A stretch of 64,000 nt of DNA. Source: Nemania diffusa (Eukaryota; Ascomycota; Sordariomycetes; Xylariales; Xylariaceae). The stretch spans positions 3,596,001-3,660,000 of the forward strand of contig JBBPUQ010000002.1 of NCBI GenBank assembly GCA_038501195.1, given 5' to 3'. The position numbers and the translations under genes were made by a program. The notes beneath the pieces are model-generated. The model saw nothing but the letters and a program-made list of their open reading frames with translations, had not been told where the DNA came from and did no database searches. Of this stretch, positions 45,754-57,901 are shown piece after piece (positions within the stretch are counted from its first letter, which is position 1; each line of letters begins with the position of its first letter).

Positions 45754-46728
45754 CTATGCAAGCAGCCCAGCTTTCACAACGACCGATCTGACAAGTCGGG
45801 TCATTACTACAACTATTTTTATGACTGTCCCCGCCGACGCACAACTCTGCAACTCACTACCCGGACCTGCGTCATCCCAGACTCGTTCTCCGTGGCGATA
45901 TCTTCGATCGGGAATGTCACAATCTCTTTGAGGTCTTGCAGGAGCACACCTCCAGTCCAAAGAATCAGATAAACTAAGGCCTAGCGGATATTGGGCTGCT
46001 TTGATATTGTCGATAATGTATAGAGGTAGAGCCTTTCGATCACTGTAATCACTGTGAAAAACTATAATATTGGCCCTGCCTCAACAGCAAACAAGTGGCT
46101 CAACCTGTGCCTTCACCTCACTTAGCGGTACCAATTGCAACTTTCCGAACAAGAACTTTCGAGATGCTGGCTTGCAGTACTTGGAGTTACCTACGACAAA
46201 TTTATATGACTCCAAAGTATTAGTGTTACGCATTGAATCCACGCCTTCGTGTATCAAATGATGTAGAACTTGAGTGTTAAGTATAGAAACACCTATGTAA
46301 AGCTGCGGATCGGCAGAAAAATGCTCGTATCTTTGATATGTGTCGACGTCAATTCCTATCAAAAGTACATCTTTCATCGAAGAATTCGGTAATGTGGCTC
46401 CGAGGTTGGAGGCTCTATGTGCTGAGGACAGACACGTATAGGAGTAGCCAAAAAGTTATCGAATTGCTAAGATTTCGTTCCGTAGTGGACTTCTAACGAG
46501 AGAAGTCATTTCCACTGTATCGGAAGCCTGGTTTACTTGTTGTTGTTTCTCCGAACTACCAATACTGTAGCTGGCGGCCGTCAGTGGCTGAGGCGGATGC
46601 GGCGACTGCATTAGTCCACTAATACGTTTGCTCCTGTGAAGGAGAGCCTGGAATATATCGAGGCGAAGTGTGGCAACAGTGATGTAGTATTGTAGCAGAC
46701 GCGCTGCGCTGTGGGGGAATGTTGATTC
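45754..46728 (-). pseudogene. decayed Gfd2/YDR514C-type (RNase H-fold) gene
   Basis: One minus-strand frame of 325 codons runs from an acceptor-like AACTAG at 46729 to 45754, broken by TAA at 46458-46456 and TGA at 46083-46081. The middle part (from the Met at 46377) reads DVLLIGIDVDTYQRYE, then IGVSILNT, KFVVGNSKYC and SRKFLFGK. After the TGA it continues in the same frame with NIIVFHSDYSDRKALPLYI and IDNIKAAQYPLGL. This order fits fungal proteins with a Gfd2/YDR514C-like C-terminal domain (an exonuclease-like fold). Between DRKAL and PLYIID a few expected residues seem to be missing, and after DWR the family pattern is lost. The part upstream of the TAA (AARLLQYYITVATLRLDIF) is coding-like but unidentified. 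Two stops and a deletion argue for a pseudogene. Confidence 0.55.
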
Positions 46729-47840
46729 CTAGTTGATGAAAATGTTAGGTTAGTTCAATGACGAACCCATGAAGTACCGGAGTTGTCGAGTGAGTCCTGA
46801 ATCCTGTCTGGCGTTCAGAGCGTCGGCAGGAGTTGTGACAGACTAAAATATCTCGACGGCCCAGTTGTATATGCATACCTTTCACACAAAAGTCTACTGT
46901 TCGCCAACTTTAAGCTCCCGCTTTTGAGTTTTTCTCCTTGCCTTTCTTAACATATTTAACCTACTTTTAGGCAAAAATATTAATTCACAATGAATACAAA
47001 ATATTCTTGTTGATTCGTTGCCTTAGCTTAGAATCTACGGCTGTGGCTGCAACAAGCTTTAATAATTCGGGCTGGGGCAGCAAGTTGCGCGTGCTCCCAT
47101 GCCGCCACAGTAATCTGCTGCGATATTCTAAACAGATATCTCAGCTATTCCACGTTAGCCTTGGCATGGGTTGACTTCTTAGGAAGTCATTGCATCGTAT
47201 ACTTCAATAAACATATGACGGACATAACACCAGCCATGATAAAACCTATATAGATGACTAGTATCAATAAAATCTGGGTTGCTCTTTAATTCTATTATTT
47301 AGCACAGGCTATAAAGATCTGCGGCATTAAATGGTTCGATTTTCGATTATTTATTGTAGATTGCAACGTGTAAAGCTCTATCACTAATCAAATCCGGTTT
47401 AAAACGAAAACTGTCCATTTCGATTGGTTAGGTACCTTGCATTTATTCTGTACGGTATTAGAGTATCGGGCGTTGTATAAGTTTGTCCAGTTCACGCCTG
47501 GCGCTCCAAGCTCTGGCTAAAAGTGGCATTGCTCAGGTACAGCTCCTATTCCGTGGTACCTACTGCGTAAATTGTGATGTAAGGGTCGCTACCTACATTA
47601 CGTGGGTTTTATCTATTTAAGGAGGTTTGTGCTAGCGGGGTTAAGGCACTTAGAGGTACTCTCCGGCAGCGGTACCTAATCCTCCCCCACATTGGAGGGG
47701 CAGTTACTTTTTTCCTGAGTCAGAGCTCCCTATTCTAAAATCGATAAATCGAGGTTGGCCTTGGTCGTATTTCAGGATCTCTGCGAAGCCCGCGCGAGGA
47801 TACCCAACACGTAGACAAGGAAGACGCACATAGAGTAGCT
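46729..47840. other. intergenic upstream of FRS2
   Basis: About 1.1 kb. At about 46780-46860 on the minus strand a short frame reads ADALNARQDSGLTRQLRYF, perhaps a further exon of the decayed gene to its left. The rest is AT-rich spacer and the FRS2 promoter. Confidence 0.4.
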
Positions 47841-50324
47841 ATGGCGACATCACCGACCGCTTCCTCGGGCGACCTCGCTCTCGACATTCTCGCCGCTTTG
47901 TCGAAAGCTGAAACGCTGTCCTCGTCTGCCGACTTCCCCAACACCAAATTTTCCGATTTGAAAGCAGCCCTAGACAGATTAAGCTCGAGGTCCATGGTCT
48001 CATATAAACAGCTCGACCAAGAAATACCATTTCTAGAGCCAGAAGGAGAGCTCATTGCCAAACACGGCAGTCATGAGGCGCGTGTCTTCGAAGCTGTTAG
48101 ACAAGCATTGGAGGGCCTGAGTATCGCCGACCTTGAGTATGCATTTTGGAGCCTCCTTCTTTGCTTTTGACCGATTTGGCACGCCTGTGGCTATTCCATT
48201 ATGGGTATCGCTGCGTGATATTGCCATCCTTTATAGTCTATAGCATTACTGACTACTCCCTCGGACAGGAAGACCATCGGAGACAAGTCCGTGACAAAGC
48301 TTGGACAAGGCAAAGCTTTCAAGGTATTTTACTGCCTGTTAAACCTGGCCATAATTAAATGACTAATTGAGTAAACAGGAGAAATGGATATCGAAGGGGA
48401 AGGACGGGAAGCTTGTCGCATCTGTACGATGACAGCCATAACTTGTTGCCCATGCTCAAGCTAACTTTACCTAGGTCGACTCGATTAAAGACGTGACCCG
48501 AGAGCAACTTACGACGATACAAAACACACACGCGTGCTCTGACGCCAAGGTTTTAGCAGAGCTAAAGAAGCGCAAATTGGTGAGGCTTCAAAAAGAGATC
48601 AGCTTCAGCATCGAGAAGGGACCCAATTTCGCGCTCGAGATTGTGAAAGAAGAGACCGATCTAACAGACGAGATGCTGGCGAATGGATCTTGGAAGACGG
48701 CGACCTTCAAGCCCTACAATTTCAATGCTCTAGGCGCGGATCAACATACGGGTGCATTACATCCTTTAATGAAAGTTCGCCAGGAATTTCGGCAAATCTT
48801 CTTCGTGAGCAATACCTATCGTCATACTTCATATCATTCTTTCTACCTATTTTTTGGCCACTGCTTAGACTAGGAATCTATTCCAAGCAGTCTAGCATAC
48901 TAAAGGCTCCGAATCATCCCGAAACTTACAGACTCGATGAGAAGACAAAATACTAACATTTATTGATATCAAGGAACTTGGATTCGAGGAAATGGCAACG
49001 TGAGTATTTCTTAGGTATTTATAAGAGCACGAAGGCTCCTGCTTCACCCATGATCCTATCTCAGTAGCTTCCTGCGCTGCTGAAATACTTTTGGGATATT
49101 TTTAAGACGCGATCACTAACTCTGAATATTATAGTGATCGTTTCGTGGAGTCTGGTTTTTGGAACTTTGACGCCTTGATGGTGCCACAGCAGCACCCCGC
49201 CAGAGATATGCAAGATACATTCTTCATTTCTGACCCAAAGGAGGCTGACAAGCCACATGCCGAAAATGAAAACGACAAAAAGGATTACGATGCATACTGG
49301 GACAACGTCCGGGCTGTGCATCAGAACGGAAGGTTCGGGTCGATAGGGTATCGCTACAACTGGCAGAAAGAGGAGTCTTTAAGGCTAGTACTACGAACAC
49401 ATACAACAGCCATTTCAGCCGCCATGTTGCACAAGCTAGCCTCCAGGAGAGGACCAGATGGCCGGCCTCCTCCCGCTCGCTATTTCTCGATCGATCGAGT
49501 TTTTCGGAATGAGACGGTCGACGCTACCCATCTAGCCGAGTTTCATCAATGTGTTAGTACATCTCGTCTTGCATGTATTTCTTAATGATACTAATCATAC
49601 CGACCATAGGAAGGTGTTATAGCAGACTATAATCTTACCCTGGGTGGTCTGATGGATTTCATGACAATCTTCTTTGGGAAGATGGGTATTGAAGACTTGC
49701 GATTTAAGCCTGCCTATAACCCCTACACCGAGCCCAGCATGGAGATCTTCAGCTTCCATAAGTAAGTAAATAGACTTGGTTATAATAATCAAAGTTAACG
49801 CACTAATCAATCAACAGAGGTCTGAATAAATTAGTTGAAATTGGTAATAGCGGTGAGTAGTCTAATACCTTTACGTTAACTGCAAGCAAGTGGCCACGCT
49901 TTGACGTACTGGTACTTGCTTCTTCATCGCCGCGGCTTAGTAGTCCCTGCATATCTACTTGAAAGCCCTTTCTAACCTTTTTTTTCTACGAACTTAGGCA
50001 TGTTCCGCCCAGAAATGCTCGAGTCTATGGGCCTGCCTAAAGACATGAAAGTGTACGGGTGGGGATTGAGTTTGGAACGACCAACAATGATCAGTAAGAC
50101 GATCCTTTTCCCTACCTGTTCTTGCTACTCCTACTTCACATATACGAGTTTTTATATGCACTGGCCTGCTTATGTTCTATTTCGGGGATAAATTGGGATG
50201 CTAGCAACTGCTAATATAGTATATTGTAGAATACAAGATCTCCAATATTCGGGAGTTGCTAGGGCACAAGGTAGATCTCAACTTCATCGAGCGAAGCCCT
50301 GCGGTGCGGTTAGACAAGGACTAA
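47841..50324 (+). CDS. FRS2: phenylalanyl-tRNA synthetase alpha chain, cytosolic
   Basis: Ten exons: 47841-48136, 48269-48323, 48379-48423, 48475-48804, 48974-48999, 49135-49552, 49610-49761, 49818-49852, 49998-50093 and 50230-50324, encoding 515 residues. It charges tRNA-Phe as part of an alpha2-beta2 enzyme in the cytosol. The N-terminal helical DNA/tRNA-binding-like region is followed by the class II core. Motif 1 lies at [23 protein letters not shown], where | marks a splice. Motif 2 includes [24 protein letters not shown], and motif 3 [31 protein letters not shown] is the substrate pocket signature. Exons of 26 and 35 nt are unusually short. The exon 6/7 junction uses a GTTAGT donor and gives [11 protein letters not shown], with Cys where Ile or Val is usual. 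Confidence 0.95.
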
Positions 50325-51638
50325 ACCAAAACGATACCGAGATAATACAGCTCAAATGAATTCCCATCACCTGGCATGTCTCGCTTCGCCTATCTCAGGG
50401 CGCTGTGTCTATCGAATGAAATGTAGGAGGTAGCGGGAAGCTTAAAGCTGCTCTAACGGCCTATGTTTATGTCGGACTCAACATATATATGGCAAACAAT
50501 TGTGATTCTGGAGTTATAGCCCTTTTAAGCTCCAAATAACTGTCTGCGACGAAACAAAGTAGTGTTTGCACACGTAGAACATATTTGCCAAAGTCAACAC
50601 TGGTTAGCAGCATGGAATATCCTTCTGCAAACTATAGTCTTCGGATGAGACTTGTGGATGTCAGTCATGCCAACTTAAACATCGTATTTGTGTTTCCTCT
50701 ACTCTATAGAGGGAAATATCTTTAGTTTCTGTAATAGGACTTCTGCCCTAGATTCTCCTGGAAGACTGTCATATCCACTTATCATTGACATTATTGTTTC
50801 TCACTGCCTTATATATTAATAGACTTATGCAATGATATAAATGTCTGTAAGAAGTTTCCAAGTAATACATGCAATAAGAGGTATGTATCTAAGGCTGTGG
50901 CTACCTCCTACCTATATTCTTAGGTCTAGTAAGAGCTGCTGAAAAGGGGCATGGCATGTACATGTACTGTAGGCAGGCAGGCACACTACGTATGTACCTT
51001 ACACGTGGGTCTTGATGTCTGGTCTGTGCGTTTGCTGCTGTCAGGTCCAGTAAGGTACCCACATGTGCACGCAGGCTGTTGTTGCTGCTTTCCAGGTTGC
51101 GAACAGGTAATCCATTAACACTACGGCTTCTACAGTGGGAAAAAAGGATCGCTACCACACACCTCCCTACGCAACACTCCTACCTTTCTTCTTAAAAACA
51201 TTCCGCGCGAACAAGCATCGTACTTTTCCTCTCTCCCCCCATCTCCCATTTTCCATCTTCCACTGTAACAGTACACTCCCTACGACAACCTGCGCGATTC
51301 CTCCGCTGCCTCCTAATTTCCGGTTCAGCATTGGCGCGTTACTCCTTTCTACAATTCCTTGTCTACTAGAGCTCCCCTACCGGTATTCCGACGTCTAATA
51401 CACGGGCTTCTGTCTTCTGGTATACGCTTGAGTAAAGCTTGTAGTTTCGTGCTACTTTTCTATCACGACATCTGCATCTTCTTCCAGCGAATAACCTTGT
51501 GACGCGTTCATTCATCCCAACCTCCCGAACGTAGTGGTGGCCTAATAACCCCGGAGCTCTGTCTGCGATACATCGCTATCGCCATCGCCATCGGCCTCTG
51601 TCAATTCTCTCACATTTTCGCCCATGTGGTCTTGAGCC
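50325..51638. other. intergenic between FRS2 and CHC1
   Basis: About 1.3 kb. The right third (51155-51260 and onward) is strongly pyrimidine-rich and is probably the promoter and leader of the clathrin gene. TACCTCCTACCTA occurs near 50903. No gene. Confidence 0.5.
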
Positions 51639-54600
51639 ATGGCGCAATCGCTGCCTATCAAGTTCCAAGAGCTGTTGACGCTCAGCAGTGTCGGTGTTGA
51701 GCAGAGCTCGATCGGTTTCAACTCTTGCGTTAGTACCTTCAATAACAGCACCATCGCTCTTTTCTCTCGTTTCCATGTCCATGAACTAACATCAATCGGA
51801 ACAGACTCTAGAATCCGACTACTCCATCTGCATAAGAGACCAGAAACCGACAGCCACCCAACCCGATGTCGTCATCGTCGATCTCAAATCCAATAACAAT
51901 GTCACCCGTCGCCCTATTAAGGCCGATAGTGCCATCATGCACTGGACGAAACAGATCATTGCTCTCCGTGCTCAGTCGAGAACACTGCAGATCTTCGATC
52001 TTGAGAAGAAGCAAAAGCTCAAATCCGCTACTATGAATGAGGATGTTGTCTTCTGGAAGTGGATCAGCGAGTCAAGTCTGGGCCTGGTTACAGAAACCTC
52101 AGTTTATCACTGGGACATTTACAGCGAAGCTCAAGCTGCTCCTGTTGAAGTGTTTAAGCGCAACGCTAACCTTAACGTACGTTAAGTTTATAGAATGATG
52201 TCCCTGAAAATAGCGGATTACTAACTAGCTGTTAGAACTGCCAAATCATCAACTACCGCGTCAACAGTGAAGGAAAGTGGATGGCAGTCGTCGGTATTTC
52301 CCAGCAACAAGGGCGCGTTGTCGGTAGCCTACAGCTATATTCGAAAGACCGTGGTATTAGCCAGGCTATCGAAGGCCATGCTGCCACTTTTGGAACTATT
52401 AGATTAGATGGGGCAGCCGAGGACACAAAGCTTTTCACCTTCGCCGTTCGAACAGCCACGAGTGCCAAGCTACATATTGTCGAGATCGACCACAAAGAAG
52501 GAAACCCCGTTTTTCAGAAGAAGGCGGTTGATATCTTCTTTCCACCCGAAGCTACAAATGACTTCCCAGTCGCCATACAAGTATCTCAGAAATATGGTAT
52601 TATTTATATGGTCACAAAATACGGGTTCATCCATTTGTATGATCTTGAAACAGGCTCGGCTATATTCATGAACCGTATCTCGAGCGAAACCATCTTTACT
52701 ACCTGCTCAGATTCCGATTCCACTGGCATCGTCGGTATCAACCGAAAGGGTCAGGTGCTCTTTGTGTCCGTCGATGACGCCAACATGATCCAGTACCTTC
52801 TACAAAATCCAGCAAACACCGAAATGGCGATCAAGATGGCCTCTCGCGCTGGACTTCCGGGTGCGGATCAGCTTTACGCCCGCCAATTCGACCAGTTCTT
52901 CGCTTCGGGTGACTTTGAAAACGCTGCTAAGATTGCTGCTAACTCACCCCGTGGGTTTTTACGAACAACTGAGACGATTAACAAGTTCAAAAATTTGCCA
53001 ACTCAACCTGGGAAGATGTCATACATTCTTCAGTACTTCGGTATGCTTCTTGATAAGACCACTCCGCTTAACAAAACCGAAACGTTGGAGTTAGCTATAC
53101 CTGTGTTGTCTCAGGGTCGGAAACATCTTCTTGAGAAGTGGGCTAAGGAGGGCAAGCTTGATTTTTCCGAAGAGCTAGGTGATCAGATCCGACCACATGA
53201 CATCAACCTCGCTCTTGGTGTGTATCTCAAAGCTAGCGTCACCCACAAAGTCGTTGCATCGTATGCTGAATTGGGACAATTTGAGAAGATTCTGCAGTAT
53301 TGCGGTCAAACTGGGTATCAACCAGATTGGATTAATCTCCTTCAGCACATTGTCCGCACGAACCCAGAGAAAGGTGCTGAATTTGCAGGCGCTTTGGCTA
53401 GCAACGAAGGCGGTTCCTTGGTTGACCTTGACCGTGTTGTTGACGTATTCCAATCTCAGGGCATGGTTCAACAAGCCACGGCGTTTCTCCTCGATGCTCT
53501 AAAGGATAACCTTCCCGAACATGGTCATCTACAAACAAGGCTTTTGGAGATGAATTTAATAAATGCACCTCCAGTTGCTGACGCCATCCTCAGCAACCAA
53601 ATGTTCACCCAATTCGACAAGGCTCGTATTGCGCAGTTATGCGAACAGAATGGATTGCTTACTAAGGCCTTGGAGCTCTATGAGTCCCCTGCTGATATCA
53701 AACGCGTTGTAGTTGGTATTCCAGGCCAGCCCAACTTCAACCAGGAATGGTTCGTGTCTTACTTCGGGAATCTCTCCGTTGAACAGTCTCTAGACTGCTT
53801 AGATGCCATGATGAAGAGCAACATTCGCCAAAATCTTCAATCTGTCGTTCAGGTTGCCACGAAGTACTCCGACCTTCTAGGTGCCACCAACCTAATTGAT
53901 CTATTCGAAAAGTACCGCACTTTTGAGGGGCTATTCTACTATCTTGGCAGTATCGTCAACATATCTCAAGATGTCGACGTGCATTTCAAGTATATTGAAG
54001 CAGCTACTAAGATGGGCCAATTCAATGAGGTCGAGCGAATTTGCAGAGATAGCAACTACTACAACCCGGAGAAGGTCAAGAACTTCTTGAAAGAAGCGAA
54101 ATTAAGCGAAATGCTGCCTCTCATAATCGTCTGCGACAAACACAACTTTGTTCACGATTTAGTTCTATACCTGTACCAGAATCAACGCTTCGAAGCAATC
54201 GAAGTCTATGTGCAACGAGTCAATCCCGGAAGGACCCCTGAGGTTGTTGGTGGTCTCCTTGATGTCGACTGTGATGAATCAGTGATCAAGGATCTACTCA
54301 GGTCCGTTGATGCGGCTTCGGTACCAATTGATGCATTGGTTCGTGAGGTTGAGTCTCGCAATCGTCTTAAGCTGTTGTTGCCGTTTCTGGAAGCTACTCT
54401 GGCCGCTGGTAATCAACAACAAGCTATCTTCAATGCTCTCGCAAAAATCTACATTGACTCCAACAACAATCCTGAGAAATTTTTGAAGGAGAATGATCAA
54501 TACGATACCCTAAGCGTGGGTAAATATTGTGAGAAGCGTGACCCCAACCTAGCGTTCATTGCGTACCAGAAAGGGCAGAATGATCTGGAGTTAGTCAATA

Positions 54601-56885
54601 TCACCAATGAGAACTCGATGTATCGTGCCCAGGCTCGTTACCTTCTAGACCGTGCAGACCGAGAGCTCTGGACCTTCGTCTTGAGCGAAAACAATATTCA
54701 TCGCCGGTCTGTAGTTGACCAGGTCATTGCAACAGCTGTTCCAGAGTCCAACGATCCCGCCAAGGTTTCTGAGGCCGTCGCATCCTTTATGGCATCTGAT
54801 ATGCCAATTGAATTAATCGAGCTTCTAGAGAAGATTATTCTTGAGCCTTCACCATTCACGGATAACCCAAGCCTGCAAAACCTGCTTATGCTCACTGCTG
54901 CCAAAGCTGATAAGGGACGGGTTATGGACTACGTCCACCGCTTAGATGCATTCAATCCAGATGAGTGTGCTCAATTGTGTGTTGATATTGGTCTCTTTGA
55001 AGAAGCCCTTGAAATTTATAAGAAGGTCGGGAATCACACAGCGGCTGTAGAGGTTTTGGTCGACCACATAGTGAGTATCGACCGTGCCAACAGTTATGCC
55101 GAGGATGTCGACACGCCAGAAGTATGGAGCAAAGTTGCAAAGGCGCAGCTTGACGGTCTACGCGTAGGAGATGCGATTGAGTCCTATATCAAGGCTGGAG
55201 ACCCTCGCAATTACGCCGAGGTGATTGAAGTTGCCACCCACGCCGGTAAGAATGAGGAACTTATCAAATATCTGCGTATGGCTCGGAAAACTCTCCGCGA
55301 ACCTCCAATCGATACAGCCCTTGCCTTCTGTTATGCACGACTTGATCAACTAGCGGAACTAGAGGATTTCCTTCGCGCTACAAACGTGGCTAATATCGAA
55401 GAGTCGGGTGACAAAGCTGCGGGTGAAGATCTGCACCAAGCTGCCAAGATCTTCTATACCAGTATCTCTAACTGGTCTAAACTGGCTACCACGCTTGTTC
55501 ACTTAGAGGATTACCAGGCCGCTGTCGAGTGCGCCCGTAAGGCTAACAACATCAAAGTCTGGAATCAAGTTCACGCTGCATGTGTTGCTAAGAAGGAATT
55601 CCGGCTTGCTAAGATCTGTGGTCTTAACCTAGTCGTAGACGCTGAGCAGCTACAAGCTCTTGTCAAACAGTACGAATATGAAGGCTACTTCGACGAGCTT
55701 ATTGACCTGCTCGAGCAGGGGTTAGGTCTAGAGCGCGCTCATATGGGCATGTTTACGGAGTTGGGAATTGCTCTTTCTAAGTACCACCCTGAGAGACTGA
55801 TGGAACACATCAAGCTCTTCTGGAGCCGCATGAACCTACCTAAGCTTATCCGGGCCTGCGAGGAGGCCAATTTGTGGCCCGAGCTTGTTTTCTGCTACTA
55901 CCACTATGATGAGTTTGACAATGCTGCTTTGGCCGTCATGGAGCGGGCGCAGAACTCCTGGGAGCACCAGCAGTTCAAAGACATTGTTGTGAAGGTTGCG
56001 AATCTAGAGATATACTACCGTGCCCTCAACTTCTACCTCGAGCAGCATCCATCTTTACTCACCGACTTACTCCAAGTCTTGACATCACGTATTGATGTCA
56101 ACCGGGTCGTTCGAATGTTCCAGAAGTCAGATAACTTACCATTGATCAAACCGTTTTTGCTGAATGTCCAACCCCAGAACAAGCGCACTGTCAACGACGC
56201 CATCAATGATTTGCTCATTGAGGAGGAGGATTACAAGACCTTACGTGACTCTGTAGAGAATTACGACAATTACGATGCAGTTGAGCTGGCTGGACGTCTA
56301 GAGAAACATGACTTAGTATTCTTTAGACAGATCGCTGCCAATATTTACCGCAAGACTAAGAGATGGGAAAAGTCGATTGCTTTGTCCAAGCAAGACAAGC
56401 TATTCAAAGATGCTATAGAGACAGCTGCCATTTCCGCGAAGACTGATGTGGTTGAGGAGCTCCTTCGTTACGTAAGTATAACCCTTTGTGCGAATTCCTC
56501 TATTCAGGCTAACATGTATAAAAAGTTTGTAGATATTGGCAGTCGGGAATGCTATGTCGGCATGCTGTACGCGTGTTACGACCTTATTCGCCCCGATCTA
56601 GTGCTTGAGATTTCTTGGCGCCACGGTCTCCACGACTTCACAATGCCCTATATGATCAACATGCTGTCTCAACAGACCAAAGAGCTTGCTATCCTTAAGG
56701 CAGACAACGAAGCTCGAAAGGCTAAGGAAGCAGCTCAGGACAAGCACGAAGACGAGACTCCCATCCTGGGTGGTAATCGCCTCATGATCACGGCCGGACC
56801 TGGTGTTGGTGCTGGTAACATCTCTCCAGCACCTTACACACAAACTAACGGGTTCGCGCCTCAGCCTACTGGCTATGGCTATTAG
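51639..56885 (+). CDS. CHC1: clathrin heavy chain
   Basis: Four exons: 51639-51728, 51805-52176, 52236-56471 and 56526-56885, encoding 1685 residues. The N-terminal seven-blade propeller (MAQSLPIKFQELLTLSSVGV, IMHWTKQIIALRAQSRTLQIFDL, EDVVFWKWIS) binds adaptors. The rest is the linker and the clathrin heavy-chain repeats (for example DLIDLLEQGLGLERAHMGMFTELGIALSKY) and the trimerisation region near RRYFVDIGSRECYVGMLYACYDLI-like sequence. It ends in a Pro/Gly/Tyr-rich tail (APQPTGYGY). Clathrin coats vesicles at the trans-Golgi and plasma membrane. The last intron (54 nt, donor GTAAGT, branch GCTAACA) has no stop and is a multiple of three; removing it restores LLRYFVDIGSREC. A frame kept open across it would add 18 residues. 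Confidence 0.96.
56472..56525 (+). other. stopless 3n intron in clathrin heavy chain
   Basis: 54-nt segment with a GTAAGT donor, GCTAACA branch site and AAAAAG acceptor. It contains no in-frame stop, so it could be read through; conserved protein sequence on each side shows it is an intron. Confidence 0.85.
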
Positions 56886-57679
56886 TCATCGCCTCAGCCT
56901 ATCGTGTTGATGCCTGTAATGATGCAACCCATCTCCGATCGTCAGATCATGCCGCATGGGTTCTACAGCATTCAACACACCCAGTCAACCATATGACACG
57001 GCAACGTGTGTCTGTAGTTGACTGCTGCCTTAGCTGAGTACGCACGGGTTGCATAGGTTCACGCACGTTGTAGAGTATGGTGGATTGCACAAAAGTTTCT
57101 GTAGATTTGGAGGAGATAATCTGCCTATGTCATTGTAGTTTTGCCCAAGGCGGAGGATGGAATATTATTCCCTGGCCCCGGGGGCTTGGGATTGAGTCCA
57201 GCGAGCAACTAGAAATAACGAGATTGGTCGCTACCAACTTTGGGCGTCTCGTCTTGATGAGATGGAATCACGGTGCATCTGTATGATAGTCATAATGAAT
57301 TGAGGATTGTTTCTATTATGGTATAGACCCTTCTAATACATCGCAAAGAGGTATCTGTGAAGTTGTTTCTTGTCATTCCTTAGCTTGGCTCGTAAACCCC
57401 GAAGTACCACTCCTCATGTTGATTCATTTTCTTACAGTATTCGAGATAGATACCCCTTAATGAGGTCTCTATCTTTCCTACTTTTCCTTTCTTATACCCC
57501 TAACACCCTACTCGCTGTCTAGACGAAAAAGAGTTTTTAGCTACAAGCTAACTCTGTCTGGCCACCCTCTCCCCTGTTTTATCTCAGCCATCGGTGGCCA
57601 TGCTTGTCTCGGTCAGTGGATGTGCATGTGCCCCTAGACCCGAATCCAACCTGGCACGAAGGGCTATAGCCATTAAACA
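56886..57679. other. intergenic downstream of CHC1
   Basis: About 790 bp with CHC1 3' UTR and spacer. An open stretch at 57077-57286 has no recognisable content. Confidence 0.5.
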
Positions 57680-57901
57680 CTACTGATGCTCCTGGTGCTC
57701 CTGGCGCTGACGTCGACAGTACATATAGTACTTCACCAGCAGAAATACTACCATACCCAGCATTATGATAACCACAATGCCGGCTCCTACACAGATGAAT
57801 ATCGTTGCACCTGTCGTTTCAGAGTTGATGCTTGCTTGTTCACCATCCCTCCAAGGTGGTAAGGTGGTAGCAGGACCAAGGGATGCAGAGGTGGTGTCCA
57901 T
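57680..57901 (-). CDS. small single-pass membrane protein, hypothetical
   Basis: Open frame of 73 residues with an ATG start. A Ser/Thr-rich N-terminal part of about 32 residues is followed by one strong hydrophobic segment of about 25 residues (TIFICVGAGIVVIIMLGMVV and on), then Lys-Tyr-Tyr and a short tail rich in Arg, Gln, Glu and His (CRRQRQEHQEHQ). That order suggests a type III or type I single-pass protein with a cytosolic basic tail. No family recognised. The composition is protein-like and not low-complexity by chance, but expression is unproven. Confidence 0.4.
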   Translation of the reverse strand: MDTTSASLGPATTLPPWRDGEQASINSETTGATIFICVGAGIVVIIMLGMVVFLLVKYYMYCRRQRQEHQEHQ

